Shown here: one piece after another, positions 51,248 to 59,165 of the stretch | How the letters are laid out: each line of letters begins with the position of its first letter | Position numbering within the stretch: the stretch's first letter is position 1 | The notes under the pieces: model-generated | What the model was told of the DNA's origin: nothing | The model's input: the letters and a program-made list of their open reading frames with translations, nothing else | The model's database searches: none | Source of the DNA: Spirochaetota bacterium | GTDB taxonomy: Bacteria > Spirochaetota > Spirochaetia > Treponematales > UBA12059 | DNA length: 64,000 nt | Assembly: GCA_018262985.1 (NCBI GenBank) | Contig: JADFDI010000001.1 | Location: 513,027 to 577,026 of the forward strand | Direction: 5' to 3' | Program-made: the position numbers and the translations under genes

Positions 51248-52072
51248 GTGATCGACCTGCATTCCCACTCCACCGCGAGCGACGGCTCCCTCACCCCCGC
51301 GGACCTCGTCGCGCGCGCCGCGAAGGAAGGCGTCTCGGCGCTCGCCCTGACCGACCACGACACGGTGGCCGGCATAGACGAGGCGCTCGCCGCCGCGTCT
51401 TCCGCGGGCATCCGCCTCGTGCCCGGCGTCGAGCTCGAGATCTCCTTCGCGCCCGGCGAATTCCACCTGCTCGGCCTCGAGCTCCGCGACTGGAAGGGCG
51501 CCCTCGCCGCGACCTGCGCGGGCCTCGCCGACTCGCGGCACGAACGCAACGAGCGCATCTTCGACCGCATGCGCGAGGCGGGCATCGAGGGCGACTACGG
51601 CGAGCTCCGCGACGCCTCCGGCGGCGTGGTGGGTCGGCCGCACATCGCCGACTGGCTCGTCGCCCGCAAGGCCGCGAAGAACCGCCAGGACGCCTTCGAC
51701 AAGTACCTGGGCAAGCACCGGCCCTTCTGGTCGCCCAAGACCTGCCTGCCCCTCGACGAGGCCGTCGCGGCGGTCAAGCGCGCTGGCGGGCTCGCGTTCG
51801 TCGCCCACCCCATGTCGCTCTTCGTGTCGTGGGCGCGGCTCAGGCTGCTCTTCGGCGAGTGGAAGGAGTACGGGGTCGACGGCATCGAGGCCTGGCACCC
51901 CGGCGCCCGCGAGGGCGCCTGCGCGCGCCTCGAGAAGCTCGCGCGCGAGTTCGGCTTCCGGGTGAGCGCGGGCTCGGACTTCCACGGCCCCGGCCGCCCC
52001 GAGCGCCGCCTCGGCCGCACGGCCGGCGGGCGGAAGATCGACGACGCTTACCTCGCCTGCCTCGAGCGCTGA
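51248..52072 (+). CDS. PHP-domain phosphoesterase, RNase AM/YciV-like
   Basis: A 274-residue metal-dependent phosphoesterase. PHP metal motifs are complete: IDLHSHSTASDGSLTP, ALTDHDTVAGIDEAL, PGVELEISF, FVAHPMSL and SAGSDFHG. The family includes 5'-3' exoribonuclease RNase AM and nucleoside-bisphosphate phosphatases; which applies is unknown. The GTG start at 51248 gives the usual N-terminus and fits the promoter; an in-frame ATG at 51236 lies inside the -10. Confidence 0.9.
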   Translation: MIDLHSHSTASDGSLTPADLVARAAKEGVSALALTDHDTVAGIDEALAAASSAGIRLVPGVELEISFAPGEFHLLGLELRDWKGALAATCAGLADSRHERNERIFDRMREAGIEGDYGELRDASGGVVGRPHIADWLVARKAAKNRQDAFDKYLGKHRPFWSPKTCLPLDEAVAAVKRAGGLAFVAHPMSLFVSWARLRLLFGEWKEYGVDGIEAWHPGAREGACARLEKLAREFGFRVSAGSDFHGPGRPERRLGRTAGGRKIDDAYLACLER

Positions 52073-52115
52073 GGATCCCGGCCCGAGCCCGGGCCCGAGC
52101 CCGGGTCCGCGGCCT

Positions 52116-53321
52116 TCAGGCCTTCGGGTCCCGTTCCCCGCCGCCCTCCGCCTCCGCCCCGGGCGTCGCCCGCCCGTCCCCCCCGCCGTTCCCGTCCCCG
52201 TCGCCGGCCTCGGCGCCCTCGCCGTCGCGCCGTCGCGTGCGGCCGTACGCGCGCGCGTACATGTCGACCCCGGCGAAGAAGAGAACCAGCACGAGGGGCC
52301 CGAGGATCAGGCCGTCGAAGCCGAAGAGGCGCAGCCCCCCGACGATGGAGAAGAAGATCAGGAGCGGGTGCATCTTGATGCGCGACTGCAGCAGCAGGGG
52401 GCGGATCAGGTTGTCCAGCATCGACACGAACACCGCGCACAGGGCGATCAGCAGGATTCCCGACCCGAGCTGTCCCGAGGCGAGGCGCCCGATCCCGACG
52501 GGAAGCCAGACGAGGCCCGTCCCGACGATCGGGATGAAGCTCGCGATCGCGGTCAGCACGCCGAGCGGGAGGGGGCCGGGCACTCCCATCGCGAGGTAGA
52601 TGACGAAGGCGACGGCGCCCTGGAAGAGCGCGACGAGGAGATAGCCCACCACGAGGTCGCGGCCGGTATCGCGGAATTTTCGCATGAAGGCCACCGTGTC
52701 CGCGTTGCGGAGCGGGATGGCGTCGACGATGACGAGCAGGAGCTGCCTGCCGTCGACCAGCAGGAAGTAGAGCGTGAAGGTGAAGAAGGCGAAGGCGAGC
52801 ACGAGCGAGAGCGCGTTGCGCAGCAGGCCCGCGGACAGAGAAACCGCCTGGTTCCCGAGCGACTGGAGGACCCGGCCGAGCTCCGCCTTCAGGTCGAGCG
52901 AGGAAAGGTCGACGGCGCCGCCGGTGAGCCCGGACACGCGCTCCGCGAGCTCGGCGAGCCGCGGGCCGGAGAGCCAGTCGGTCCCGCGCGACAGGGCCTC
53001 CGAGAGGTAGCCGGTCAGCTCCCGCACCTGGACGAGCAGGACGACTGCCACCAGGGCCAGCGGCGCCGCGACGAGCAGGAGGGTGCCGAGCGCGAAGGCC
53101 GCGGCCAGGCCCGAGCGGAGCCATAGCGGGCGCTCGGCGCCGGACGGAAGCGTCGCCGCCCGGCGGTAGAGCGGCTGGACTATGCCGTAGGCGACCGCCG
53201 ACCACACCAGCACCGAGAGGAAGGGGCTGAAGAGACGCCCCACCAGGAGGAAGAGGGCCGCGAACAGGATCAGGAAGACGATGCGCTGGATCCGGGCGCC
53301 TTCGGCCCTGTGCTCTGCCAT
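52116..53321 (-). CDS. AI-2E family transporter (PerM-like permease)
   Basis: A 401-residue membrane protein with about seven to eight TM helices and a soluble loop of about 90 residues in the middle. Family marks are SPFLSVLVWSAVAYGIVQPL, FAFFTFTLYFLLVDG, ALFQGAVAFVIYLAMGVPGP and the diagnostic ASFIPIVGTGLVWLPVGI. Members export autoinducer-2 or act as Na+/H+ antiporters; the substrate is undetermined. The tail is a long Gly/Asp/Glu-rich stretch. AGGAGA lies about 8 nt before ATG 53321; an upstream ATG at 53351 lacks a ribosome site. Confidence 0.9.
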   Translation of the reverse strand: MAEHRAEGARIQRIVFLILFAALFLLVGRLFSPFLSVLVWSAVAYGIVQPLYRRAATLPSGAERPLWLRSGLAAAFALGTLLLVAAPLALVAVVLLVQVRELTGYLSEALSRGTDWLSGPRLAELAERVSGLTGGAVDLSSLDLKAELGRVLQSLGNQAVSLSAGLLRNALSLVLAFAFFTFTLYFLLVDGRQLLLVIVDAIPLRNADTVAFMRKFRDTGRDLVVGYLLVALFQGAVAFVIYLAMGVPGPLPLGVLTAIASFIPIVGTGLVWLPVGIGRLASGQLGSGILLIALCAVFVSMLDNLIRPLLLQSRIKMHPLLIFFSIVGGLRLFGFDGLILGPLVLVLFFAGVDMYARAYGRTRRRDGEGAEAGDGDGNGGGDGRATPGAEAEGGGERDPKA

Positions 53322-53412
53322 GGTTCGCTCTCCTCGGGTACGGTTCCGCATACTGTACCGGAAAACCGCGGCGCGCGGCAGCCGGTCGCGGAGCGCTCCG
53401 CGGCCCGGAGGG

Positions 53413-53883
53413 TCAGGTCGCCGCGCGCGGTCCCCTGCAGCCCGTGCAGCCGAGCACGTGGACGTGCCGCGAGCCGCCGGGGCGCTCGAAGAGCCGCGCC
53501 ACGAGGTAGCCTTCGCGCGGCACTTCCTTCTCGCAGACCGGGCAGACCCGCGCGTTGAGGACGTTCGCCGGCCAGCAGCGCGGGCAGCCGTACACGTGCA
53601 TGATGCGGTCGCCCTTGGGCGTGAACACCCGCGAGTGGACGCGCTCGCCCGGCTTGAGCGACGAGCCGCACACGGGGCAGGTCCGGGGCGCCACGACCCC
53701 GCCGGCTCCGACTCGGGCCTTCGAGCGATTCGCGCGCGGAGAAGCGCCGTCGCTTCCCTGCCCGGCGCCGTCCCGGGGCCCGCGCGATCCCGCCCCGCCC
53801 GGCAACCTGAAAAGGAAGAGCGCCAGGGCGAGCAGGGTGACGGCGACGGCGGCGTACGCGACGACGCGGATGGCGAGCGGCAT
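53413..53883 (-). CDS. Single-pass membrane protein with two zinc-ribbon modules
   Basis: A 156-residue protein. A TM helix covers about residues 5-28, then a disordered Gly/Ser/Arg linker (about 30-65). Two zinc ribbons follow: CPVCGSSLKPGERVHSRVF with YGCPRCWP, and CPVCEKEVPREGYLVARLF with LGCTGC, each giving four Cys ligands. Function is unknown. The start at ATG 53883 is fixed by a strong promoter 7 nt upstream; the longer open frame reads into the 15-bp tandem repeats. Confidence 0.8.
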   Translation of the reverse strand: MPLAIRVVAYAAVAVTLLALALFLFRLPGGAGSRGPRDGAGQGSDGASPRANRSKARVGAGGVVAPRTCPVCGSSLKPGERVHSRVFTPKGDRIMHVYGCPRCWPANVLNARVCPVCEKEVPREGYLVARLFERPGGSRHVHVLGCTGCRGPRAAT

Positions 53884-53890
53884 GGCGCGC

Positions 53891-53919
53891 AGTATAGACG
53901 GCGCCCGGTCAGCGGGCAA
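53891..53919 (-). promoter_or_regulatory. Leaderless promoter of the zinc-ribbon membrane protein
   Basis: TTGCCC (53919-53914), a 17-nt spacer and TATACT (53896-53891), then 7 nt to ATG 53883 on the minus strand. This is one of the clearest leaderless starts in the window. Confidence 0.65.
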
Positions 53920-53934
53920 GGCGGGGCCGTTCAT

Positions 53935-53988
53935 CCCTTCCGGATCGGTCCCTTCCGGATCGGTCCCTTGCGGATCGGTCCCTTCGGG
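53935..53988. repeat. 15-bp tandem repeat, about 3.6 copies
   Basis: The unit CCCTTCCGGATCGGT is repeated at 53935, 53950 and 53965 (one mismatch) with a partial fourth copy at 53980. It lies about 16 bp upstream of the -35 of the zinc-ribbon gene. Confidence 0.8.
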
Positions 53989-54080
53989 AAAGGGCAACTC
54001 GGGCGCCCCGCGCGGTCCGGGCGACGGGGTTTTCCGTCGGCGCCGGGAAGCTCGCTTCGCCCTCCCGCCGTCCCCCGCGC

Positions 54081-54110
54081 TTGACCCTCCCGGCTCACGG
54101 CGGCGATACT
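54081..54110 (+). promoter_or_regulatory. Leaderless promoter of rsmI
   Basis: TTGACC (54081-54086), an 18-nt spacer and GATACT (54105-54110), then 6 nt to ATG 54117; no Shine-Dalgarno site. Confidence 0.6.
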
Positions 54111-54116
54111 TCGCCC

Positions 54117-54797
54117 ATGGCCACCCTGTACATGGTAGCGACGCCCATCGGCAACCTCGAGGACGTCACGCTGCGCGCCCTGCGAGTCCTCCGCGAGGTC
54201 GACGTGGTGGCCTGCGAGGACACGCGCCACACCCTCAAGCTCCTCAGCCACTACGAGATACGGAAACCCCTCGTCGCGTGCTACGCCTACGAGGAGGAGA
54301 AGGGCGCGGCCCGCATCGTCGGCCTCCTCGGCGAGGGCAAGGCCGTGGCCTACTGCTCCGACGCCGGCACGCCCGCGCTCTCGGACCCGGGCGCCGTGGC
54401 CGCGCTCCGCGCCCGCGAGGCCGGCCACGAGGTGGTGCCCGTACCCGGCGCCTCGGCCTTCGCCACGCTGCTCTCGGCCGCGGGCCTGCCCGGCCGCGAG
54501 ACCCTCTTCGAGGGCTTCCTCTCGCCGAAGCCCGGCCGCCGGCGCTCGCGGCTCGCGGAGCTGCTCGCGCGCGAGGAAGCCTTCCTCGTCTACGAGTCGC
54601 CGCACCGCATCCTCAAGCTGCTCGAGGACCTGGCCGCCCTCGAACCCGGGCGCGAGCTCCGGATCGGCCGCGAGCTCACGAAGCTCCACGAGGAGATCCT
54701 CGCCGATACGGCCGCCGGGGCCCTCGCGACGCTCTCCGCGCGGAAGGAGCAGCTCGGCGAATTCTCGGTGCTTGTAAGCGGACGCAAAAAGGCATAA
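54117..54797 (+). CDS. rsmI: 16S rRNA (cytidine-1402-2'-O)-methyltransferase RsmI
   Basis: A 226-residue SAM-dependent enzyme of the tetrapyrrole-methylase fold that modifies 16S rRNA C1402. The family signature is complete: YMVATPIGNLEDVTLRALRV, VVACEDTRHTLKLLSHY, YCSDAGTPALSDPG, VPVPGASAFATLLSAAGLPG, FEGFLSPKPGRR and FLVYESPHRILKLLEDL. The open frame extends to a TTG at 54081, but that TTG is the -35 hexamer, so ATG 54117 is the start. It is about 50 residues shorter than E. coli RsmI, lacking the C-terminal extension. Confidence 0.95.
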   Translation: MATLYMVATPIGNLEDVTLRALRVLREVDVVACEDTRHTLKLLSHYEIRKPLVACYAYEEEKGAARIVGLLGEGKAVAYCSDAGTPALSDPGAVAALRAREAGHEVVPVPGASAFATLLSAAGLPGRETLFEGFLSPKPGRRRSRLAELLAREEAFLVYESPHRILKLLEDLAALEPGRELRIGRELTKLHEEILADTAAGALATLSARKEQLGEFSVLVSGRKKA

Positions 54798-54822
54798 GAT
54801 AAACGGCGGTCGCTGCCGATAA
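54795..54822 (+). promoter_or_regulatory. Sigma-28 (FliA)-type promoter of flgM
   Basis: An exact sigma-28 -10 consensus GCCGATAA (54815-54822) with TAAG at 54795-54798 (16-nt spacer). A TAAA at 54800-54803 gives only 11 nt. It overlaps the rsmI stop codon and lies 28 nt upstream of flgM. Confidence 0.6.
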
Positions 54823-54850
54823 TCGGTACAGCGAAAGGCGGGGGTGCCCC

Positions 54851-55132
54851 ATGACTATCGACAGACTGAACGCGACGGATCCCATCCAGAACCCGAAGAA
54901 GCCGACGAACGTCGGTCGGGCCAAGGACGTCCGGAGCGGCGACTCGATCGCCCTGTCCGCCGAGGCCAGGGAGAAGGCCGAGCTCTTCGCGGGCATCGAG
55001 ATCGCCAAGGCGGCTCCCGAGGTCCGCGCGGATCGCGTGGCCGAGCTCAAGGCCAAGCTGGACGATCCGCGCTGGATCGACCAGGCCGTGATCGAGGCGA
55101 CCGCGGACCGCATCCTCGACCAGCTGCTCTAG
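54851..55132 (+). CDS. flgM: Anti-sigma-28 factor FlgM
   Basis: A 93-residue, largely disordered protein that binds and inhibits sigma-28 (FliA) until it is exported through the flagellar hook-basal body. It shows the FlgM pattern: IDRLNATDPIQN at the start, the Ser/Arg linker, then DSIALSAEAREKAELF and the C-terminal helices VRADRVAELKAKLDD, ATADRILDQLL. No other flagellar gene is adjacent. A sigma-28-type promoter precedes it, giving the classical feedback loop. Confidence 0.92.
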   Translation: MTIDRLNATDPIQNPKKPTNVGRAKDVRSGDSIALSAEAREKAELFAGIEIAKAAPEVRADRVAELKAKLDDPRWIDQAVIEATADRILDQLL

Positions 55133-55166
55133 GCCTTTCTCGAGGCCTTCACCGGACGGCGTTCAC

Positions 55167-55193
55167 GGGCGGAAGCGGGCTTCCGCCCTTTTT
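55167..55193 (+). terminator. Intrinsic terminator of flgM
   Basis: A perfect 9-bp stem GGGCGGAAG (55167-55175) and CTTCCGCCC (55180-55188) followed by TTTTTATT. Confidence 0.88.
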
Positions 55194-55239
55194 ATTGGCC
55201 TCGGGGACGGCCGGCCGCCCGAGGCGGAGGCTCGAAGCG

Positions 55240-56388
55240 ATGGCGGATTTCCGTTTGCGTATCGGCGCCGAGATCCAGCTCGGCCCGGATTCCATCCTCA
55301 AGCTCCCGCTGCTCCTCGGCGACAAGGCCGAGCGGGTCCTGCTCGTGGTCGACCCGGCCCTGTCGGAGTCGCGGGCCGTCGCCCGCGCGCGCGCCCTCTT
55401 CGAGGAGCGCGGCCTCAAGGCCATAGCCTGGGAGGAGGGCGGCGCCCGCGCCACCAGCGCCCGCGCCGAGGAATGCCTCGCCCTGGCCCGCGGTTCGAGG
55501 CCGAAGGCAGTCATCGGCATCGGCGGCGTCCGCACCCTGTCCCTCGCCCGCGTGGCGGCCGCCCTGGCCAACGGGGGACGGAGCATCGACCAGCTGATGG
55601 ACGGCGCCCCGCCGGACAAGGAGGGCGTGCCCTTCATCGCCGTCCCCACCTCGTACCGCGACCCCTTCCTGCTCTCCGAGCTGGCAGTGCTGGCCGACGC
55701 CCGCGACGGCTCCGCCCGCCTCGTGAGCGCCCCCTGCGCGCGCGGCTCGGCCGCCGTGCTCGACCCGAACGTCATGGAAGGGCTTTCGCCCAAGCTCGCC
55801 GCCTCCTGCGTCCTCGACGCGCTCATGCACGCGGTCGAGGGCTACGTGAGCGCCCGCTCGGACTTCTTCTCGGACCTGGTCCTCGAGCGCGCCGCCGTGT
55901 CGCTCGTCGCGGCCCTGGACGCCATCATCGCCCGCCCCGACGACCCCGCGGTACGGCAGGACGCGGTGCAGGGCGGTTTGCTCTCCGCGCTCGGGCTCGC
56001 CTCGAGCTCGGCCGGGCTAGGCACCGCGGTCGCCTTCGCCGTCAACGCGCGCTTCGGCGTCCCGAAGTCGAGCCTCGCGGCCGTGCTGCTGCCCTGGACC
56101 CTCGAGAACGCAGCCCGCGGGCGCCTCGAGAAGGTGGCCTCCCTCGCCTCCGCCTTCGGCGGAGCCGAACCCGACGCGCCCGCCGCCGAGCGCGCCGACG
56201 CGACCGTCGAGGGCCTCAGGATGCGGCTCGGCAAGCTCAAGATCCCGAGCCGGCTCAAGGACTTCGACCTGCAGCTCGACCGGCTGGTCGAAACCGCCGC
56301 CAACGCGCGCGCGCTCGACTTCGTGAATTACCTGCCGAGGCTCGTCTCCACCGACGACGTGTTCGACTTCATCAAGGCAGCGTACTGA
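55240..56388 (+). CDS. Iron-containing alcohol dehydrogenase/glycerol dehydrogenase-fold protein with lost metal ligands
   Basis: A 382-residue protein of the Fe-ADH/sn-glycerol-1-phosphate dehydrogenase superfamily. The nucleotide-binding half has VLLVVDPALSE, AVIGIGGVRTLSLARVAA and VPFIAVPTSYRDPF; the helical half begins ASCVLDALMHAVEGYVSARS. Two of the four usual metal ligands are present (Asp193, His197). The other two are not: the HALAH-like strand reads GLGTAVAFAVNARF and the VPHG loop reads VPKS (Lys276). The cofactor motif GGG[ST] is GGVRT. Dehydrogenase activity is therefore doubtful. GGAGG lies 9 nt before ATG 55240. Confidence 0.8.
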   Translation: MADFRLRIGAEIQLGPDSILKLPLLLGDKAERVLLVVDPALSESRAVARARALFEERGLKAIAWEEGGARATSARAEECLALARGSRPKAVIGIGGVRTLSLARVAAALANGGRSIDQLMDGAPPDKEGVPFIAVPTSYRDPFLLSELAVLADARDGSARLVSAPCARGSAAVLDPNVMEGLSPKLAASCVLDALMHAVEGYVSARSDFFSDLVLERAAVSLVAALDAIIARPDDPAVRQDAVQGGLLSALGLASSSAGLGTAVAFAVNARFGVPKSSLAAVLLPWTLENAARGRLEKVASLASAFGGAEPDAPAAERADATVEGLRMRLGKLKIPSRLKDFDLQLDRLVETAANARALDFVNYLPRLVSTDDVFDFIKAAY

Positions 56389-56419
56389 GCTGTCCTCGGG
56401 CGGATCGGACGGCGCGCGC

Positions 56420-57271
56420 ATGATAGCCCTCCGCAAGCTCGCCTCCTTGAGCCCCGGGCACCGCCGCCGCAAGGCCGCGACCACCCTGGAAGCCCTCGAG
56501 CGCTCGCTCCGGGCCGGGCTCCCGATCGACGCGGCCTACGCCGCCGCCCTGCTCGAGCTGCTCGCCGCCGACGAAGGGCTCTCCCCGGCGCTCCGCGCGG
56601 AACTGGAGCGCGACCGCGCCGTCCTCGCGGCGACGCCGGAGGGCCGCGACGCCGCGACCGGATCCGTCGTGGCGGTCCTTGGCGCCGGCGCCGCGCCCGC
56701 GATCGCCGCGTTGAACCGGGCCCGCCGCGACCTGGGCGCCGAGCTCGACCTGCCCTGCGCCGACTGGGACCTCCTGCCGCCGCCCGGCGCGGAAGGACGC
56801 CTCGCGCCTGACCCGGCCGCGCGCCGGAACCGGGGCGGCATGCGCGCCTACCTCGAGGACCTCCGCTCGCCCTTCAACGTCGGGGCCGCCTTCCGCAGCG
56901 CCGACGCCTTCGGCGTCGAGGAGCTCCTCCTTTCTCCCTTCTGCGCCGACCCCCTCCACCCGCGAGCGCTCCGCTCCGCCATGGGCGCGGTCGGGCTCGT
57001 ACCCTGGCGCCGCGCCTCGCTCGACGACCTGGGCGGCCTCGGCACGGTCTTCGTCCTGGAGCTCGGCGGCGCGGACATCGAAGATTTCGAGTTTCCCGAG
57101 CGCGGCGTGGTCATCCTCGGCTCCGAGGAGCTCGGCGCCAGCCCCGAGGCGCTCGCGCGGGCCGAAAAGCGCGTCTCCATCCCGATGCACGGCGTAAAGG
57201 GCAGCCTCAACGCGGGAGTCGCCTTCGGCATCCTGCTCCACGCCTGGCGCCGCTCGCTCGCTCGGGCGTAA
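56420..57271 (+). CDS. TrmH/SpoU-family RNA 2'-O-methyltransferase
   Basis: A 283-residue knotted (SPOUT) methyltransferase. The C-terminal domain has the three SpoU motifs: YLEDLRSPFNVGAAFRSADA, GVVILGSEELGASPEAL and RVSIPMHGVKGSLNAGVAFG. The N-terminal 130 residues are helical and probably bind RNA. It should methylate a ribose in tRNA or rRNA; the site is unknown. It follows the dehydrogenase-fold gene by 31 nt, so they may share a transcript. Confidence 0.9.
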   Translation: MIALRKLASLSPGHRRRKAATTLEALERSLRAGLPIDAAYAAALLELLAADEGLSPALRAELERDRAVLAATPEGRDAATGSVVAVLGAGAAPAIAALNRARRDLGAELDLPCADWDLLPPPGAEGRLAPDPAARRNRGGMRAYLEDLRSPFNVGAAFRSADAFGVEELLLSPFCADPLHPRALRSAMGAVGLVPWRRASLDDLGGLGTVFVLELGGADIEDFEFPERGVVILGSEELGASPEALARAEKRVSIPMHGVKGSLNAGVAFGILLHAWRRSLARA

Positions 57272-57303
57272 AAAAAAACGCCGGAGCCTCGGGGACTCCG
57301 GCG
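57270..57303 (-). terminator. Distal terminator of the acyl-CoA synthetase gene
   Basis: On the minus strand the stem CGCCGGAG/CTCCGGCG (57303-57279) is followed by nine T. A perfect 14-nt tandem duplication GCGCGGTCGACGCG (57301-57328) adjoins it. Confidence 0.8.
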
Positions 57304-57349
57304 CGGTCGACGCGGCGCGGTCGACGCGCGGATCAGGGTTCGCGCCCAG

Positions 57350-57382
57350 AAAAAGCGCCGGCCCCCGCGCGGGTTCCGGCGC
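57350..57382 (-). terminator. Proximal terminator of the acyl-CoA synthetase gene
   Basis: On the minus strand the stem GCGCCGG/CCGGCGC (57382-57355) is followed by TTTTT. It lies about 20 nt after the stop codon at 57401. Confidence 0.8.
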
Positions 57383-57400
57383 CTCCGACGGCGGCTCGGC

Positions 57401-59053
57401 CTACTTGCCGGCGGCCGCGTCGTCCTTCTTCCCCGGATAGAGGAAGCGCTTGATCTTCTGGGTCGGGGTCTTCTCGAAGGGCTCCGGCTGCAGCTTCACC
57501 TTGCCGATGCGCGAGAAGGCGCCGAGCCGGGCGTTGACTTCCTTGCGGATGGACTCAAGGACGTGCGAGGCGGCGTGCTCGAGGTCGGCCACGCGGTCCT
57601 TGAAGCCCTTCGCGATGTCCTCGAGGATCTCCGGCTTGAGGTGCACCAAGGCCACGAGGCCGCCCTTCTCGCCGTATACGAGCGACTCGGCCACCGGGGC
57701 GTGCTGGTTGATCAGGGCCTCGATCTCCTCGGGGTAGATGTTCTCGCCCGAGGCGCCGAGTATCATGGTCTTGAGGCGGCCCTTGATGAAGAGCCGTCCC
57801 TTCGCGTCGAAGGTGCCCGTGTCGCCGGTGCGGAACCAGCCGTCCTCGGTGAAGACCTCGGCGGTCCTCGCCGCGTCCTTGTAGTAGCCCTTCATCACGT
57901 TCGGCCCGCGCGCCTGGATCTCGCCCTCGCCGGTCTGCGGGTTGGCGTCGGCCAGGCGGAGCTCCACGCCCTTGAGGCGGGGGCCGATGGCGCGGAGCTT
58001 GGTGCGGAAGGGAGCGCTGCCGGCGAGCATCGGGGCGGTCTCGGTCAGGCCGTAGCCGATGGCGTAGGGGAATTTGGCGTCCGCGAGGAACTTCTCCACG
58101 TCGGGCGCCAGGGCCGCCCCGCCGACGCCGAAGAAGCGCAGGCGGCCGCCGAACTTGCGGTAGAGCTTCTTTCCGGCGATGCGGTGGAAGAGGGGCTTGA
58201 GCCACTCGTGCTTGTAGAGGCCGATCTTCGCGAGCTCCGGCGCCACCGAGTTCCGGTAGACCTTCTCCATGACGAGCGGCACAGTGAGCATGATGCTCGG
58301 CTTGAGTTTCGCGAGGGCGGGCAGCAGGACGGAGGCCACGGGCGGCTTGTCCAGGTAGGCCACCCGCGCGCCCTGCATCATGGGGAACACGAGGCCGAGC
58401 GTGCACTCGTAGGTGTGCGCCAGCGGCAGCACCGAAAGGAAGGAGTCCGTCCGGCCCACGGTGATGATGTCCATGCAGGCCCAGGCGTTCCAGGCTATGT
58501 TCCGGTGGCTGAGCATGACGCCCTTCGAGCTGCCCGTGGTGCCCGAGGTGTAGATGATGGCCGCGAGCGAGTCCTCGGGCAGCGGCGGGAAGGCCTTCTC
58601 CGCCTCGGCGTCGCTCAGGGTTCCCGCGGGACCGACGGCGAGATCCTCGACCGGCACCTGCTCGAGGTCGAGCGCGCGGGGGCCGAGCTTGGCGCGGGTT
58701 TTCTGGCTGGCCACCATGGCCTTGCACTCCGCGTGGGTGACGATGTTGTCGACCTGCTCGGTGCCGAAGTCGGTCAGGATGGGCACCACCACGTAGCCCG
58801 CGGCCGCGATGCCGAAGTAGGCGACGCCCCATTCGGGACGGTTCTCGGCGAAAAGGGCGACCTTGTCGCCCTTCGCGAGCCCGAAGCCGGCCAGGCGCTC
58901 GGCGAGCGCTCGGGCGCGGTAGAGCAGGGCGGCGTAACTCATGCCGCCGCCGGAGGCGATCTCGTCCACCCAGCCGAGGGCGGGCGTCGAGCCGAAAGCC
59001 TTCGCCGATCCGACCAGGATCTCGCGGAGGGTGTGGGTGGTCAACTCTGTCAT
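57401..59053 (-). CDS. Long-chain acyl-CoA synthetase (AMP-binding)
   Basis: A 550-residue adenylate-forming enzyme activating long-chain fatty acids to acyl-CoA. Motifs in order: the P-loop-like IIYTSGTTGSSKGVMLSHRN (A3), PLAHTYE, YGLTETAPMLAGS (A5), WFRTGDTGTFDAKGRLFIKG (A7-A8) and the catalytic Lys in KTPTQKIKRFLYP (A10). It is cytoplasmic or membrane-associated. GAGG lies 7 nt before ATG 59053. It follows the lipoprotein gene by 112 nt and ends in two terminators. Confidence 0.94.
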   Translation of the reverse strand: MTELTTHTLREILVGSAKAFGSTPALGWVDEIASGGGMSYAALLYRARALAERLAGFGLAKGDKVALFAENRPEWGVAYFGIAAAGYVVVPILTDFGTEQVDNIVTHAECKAMVASQKTRAKLGPRALDLEQVPVEDLAVGPAGTLSDAEAEKAFPPLPEDSLAAIIYTSGTTGSSKGVMLSHRNIAWNAWACMDIITVGRTDSFLSVLPLAHTYECTLGLVFPMMQGARVAYLDKPPVASVLLPALAKLKPSIMLTVPLVMEKVYRNSVAPELAKIGLYKHEWLKPLFHRIAGKKLYRKFGGRLRFFGVGGAALAPDVEKFLADAKFPYAIGYGLTETAPMLAGSAPFRTKLRAIGPRLKGVELRLADANPQTGEGEIQARGPNVMKGYYKDAARTAEVFTEDGWFRTGDTGTFDAKGRLFIKGRLKTMILGASGENIYPEEIEALINQHAPVAESLVYGEKGGLVALVHLKPEILEDIAKGFKDRVADLEHAASHVLESIRKEVNARLGAFSRIGKVKLQPEPFEKTPTQKIKRFLYPGKKDDAAAGK

Positions 59054-59165
59054 CTGGAAGCCTCGCGCGCGGCCGGCCCTCCGGGGGCCTTCGCCGCTTC
59101 CGTGTTTCGACGCGGCATCATACCCCGAAGTTGCGGATCGCGCGCGGATTTCGGCGAGCGGCCGT

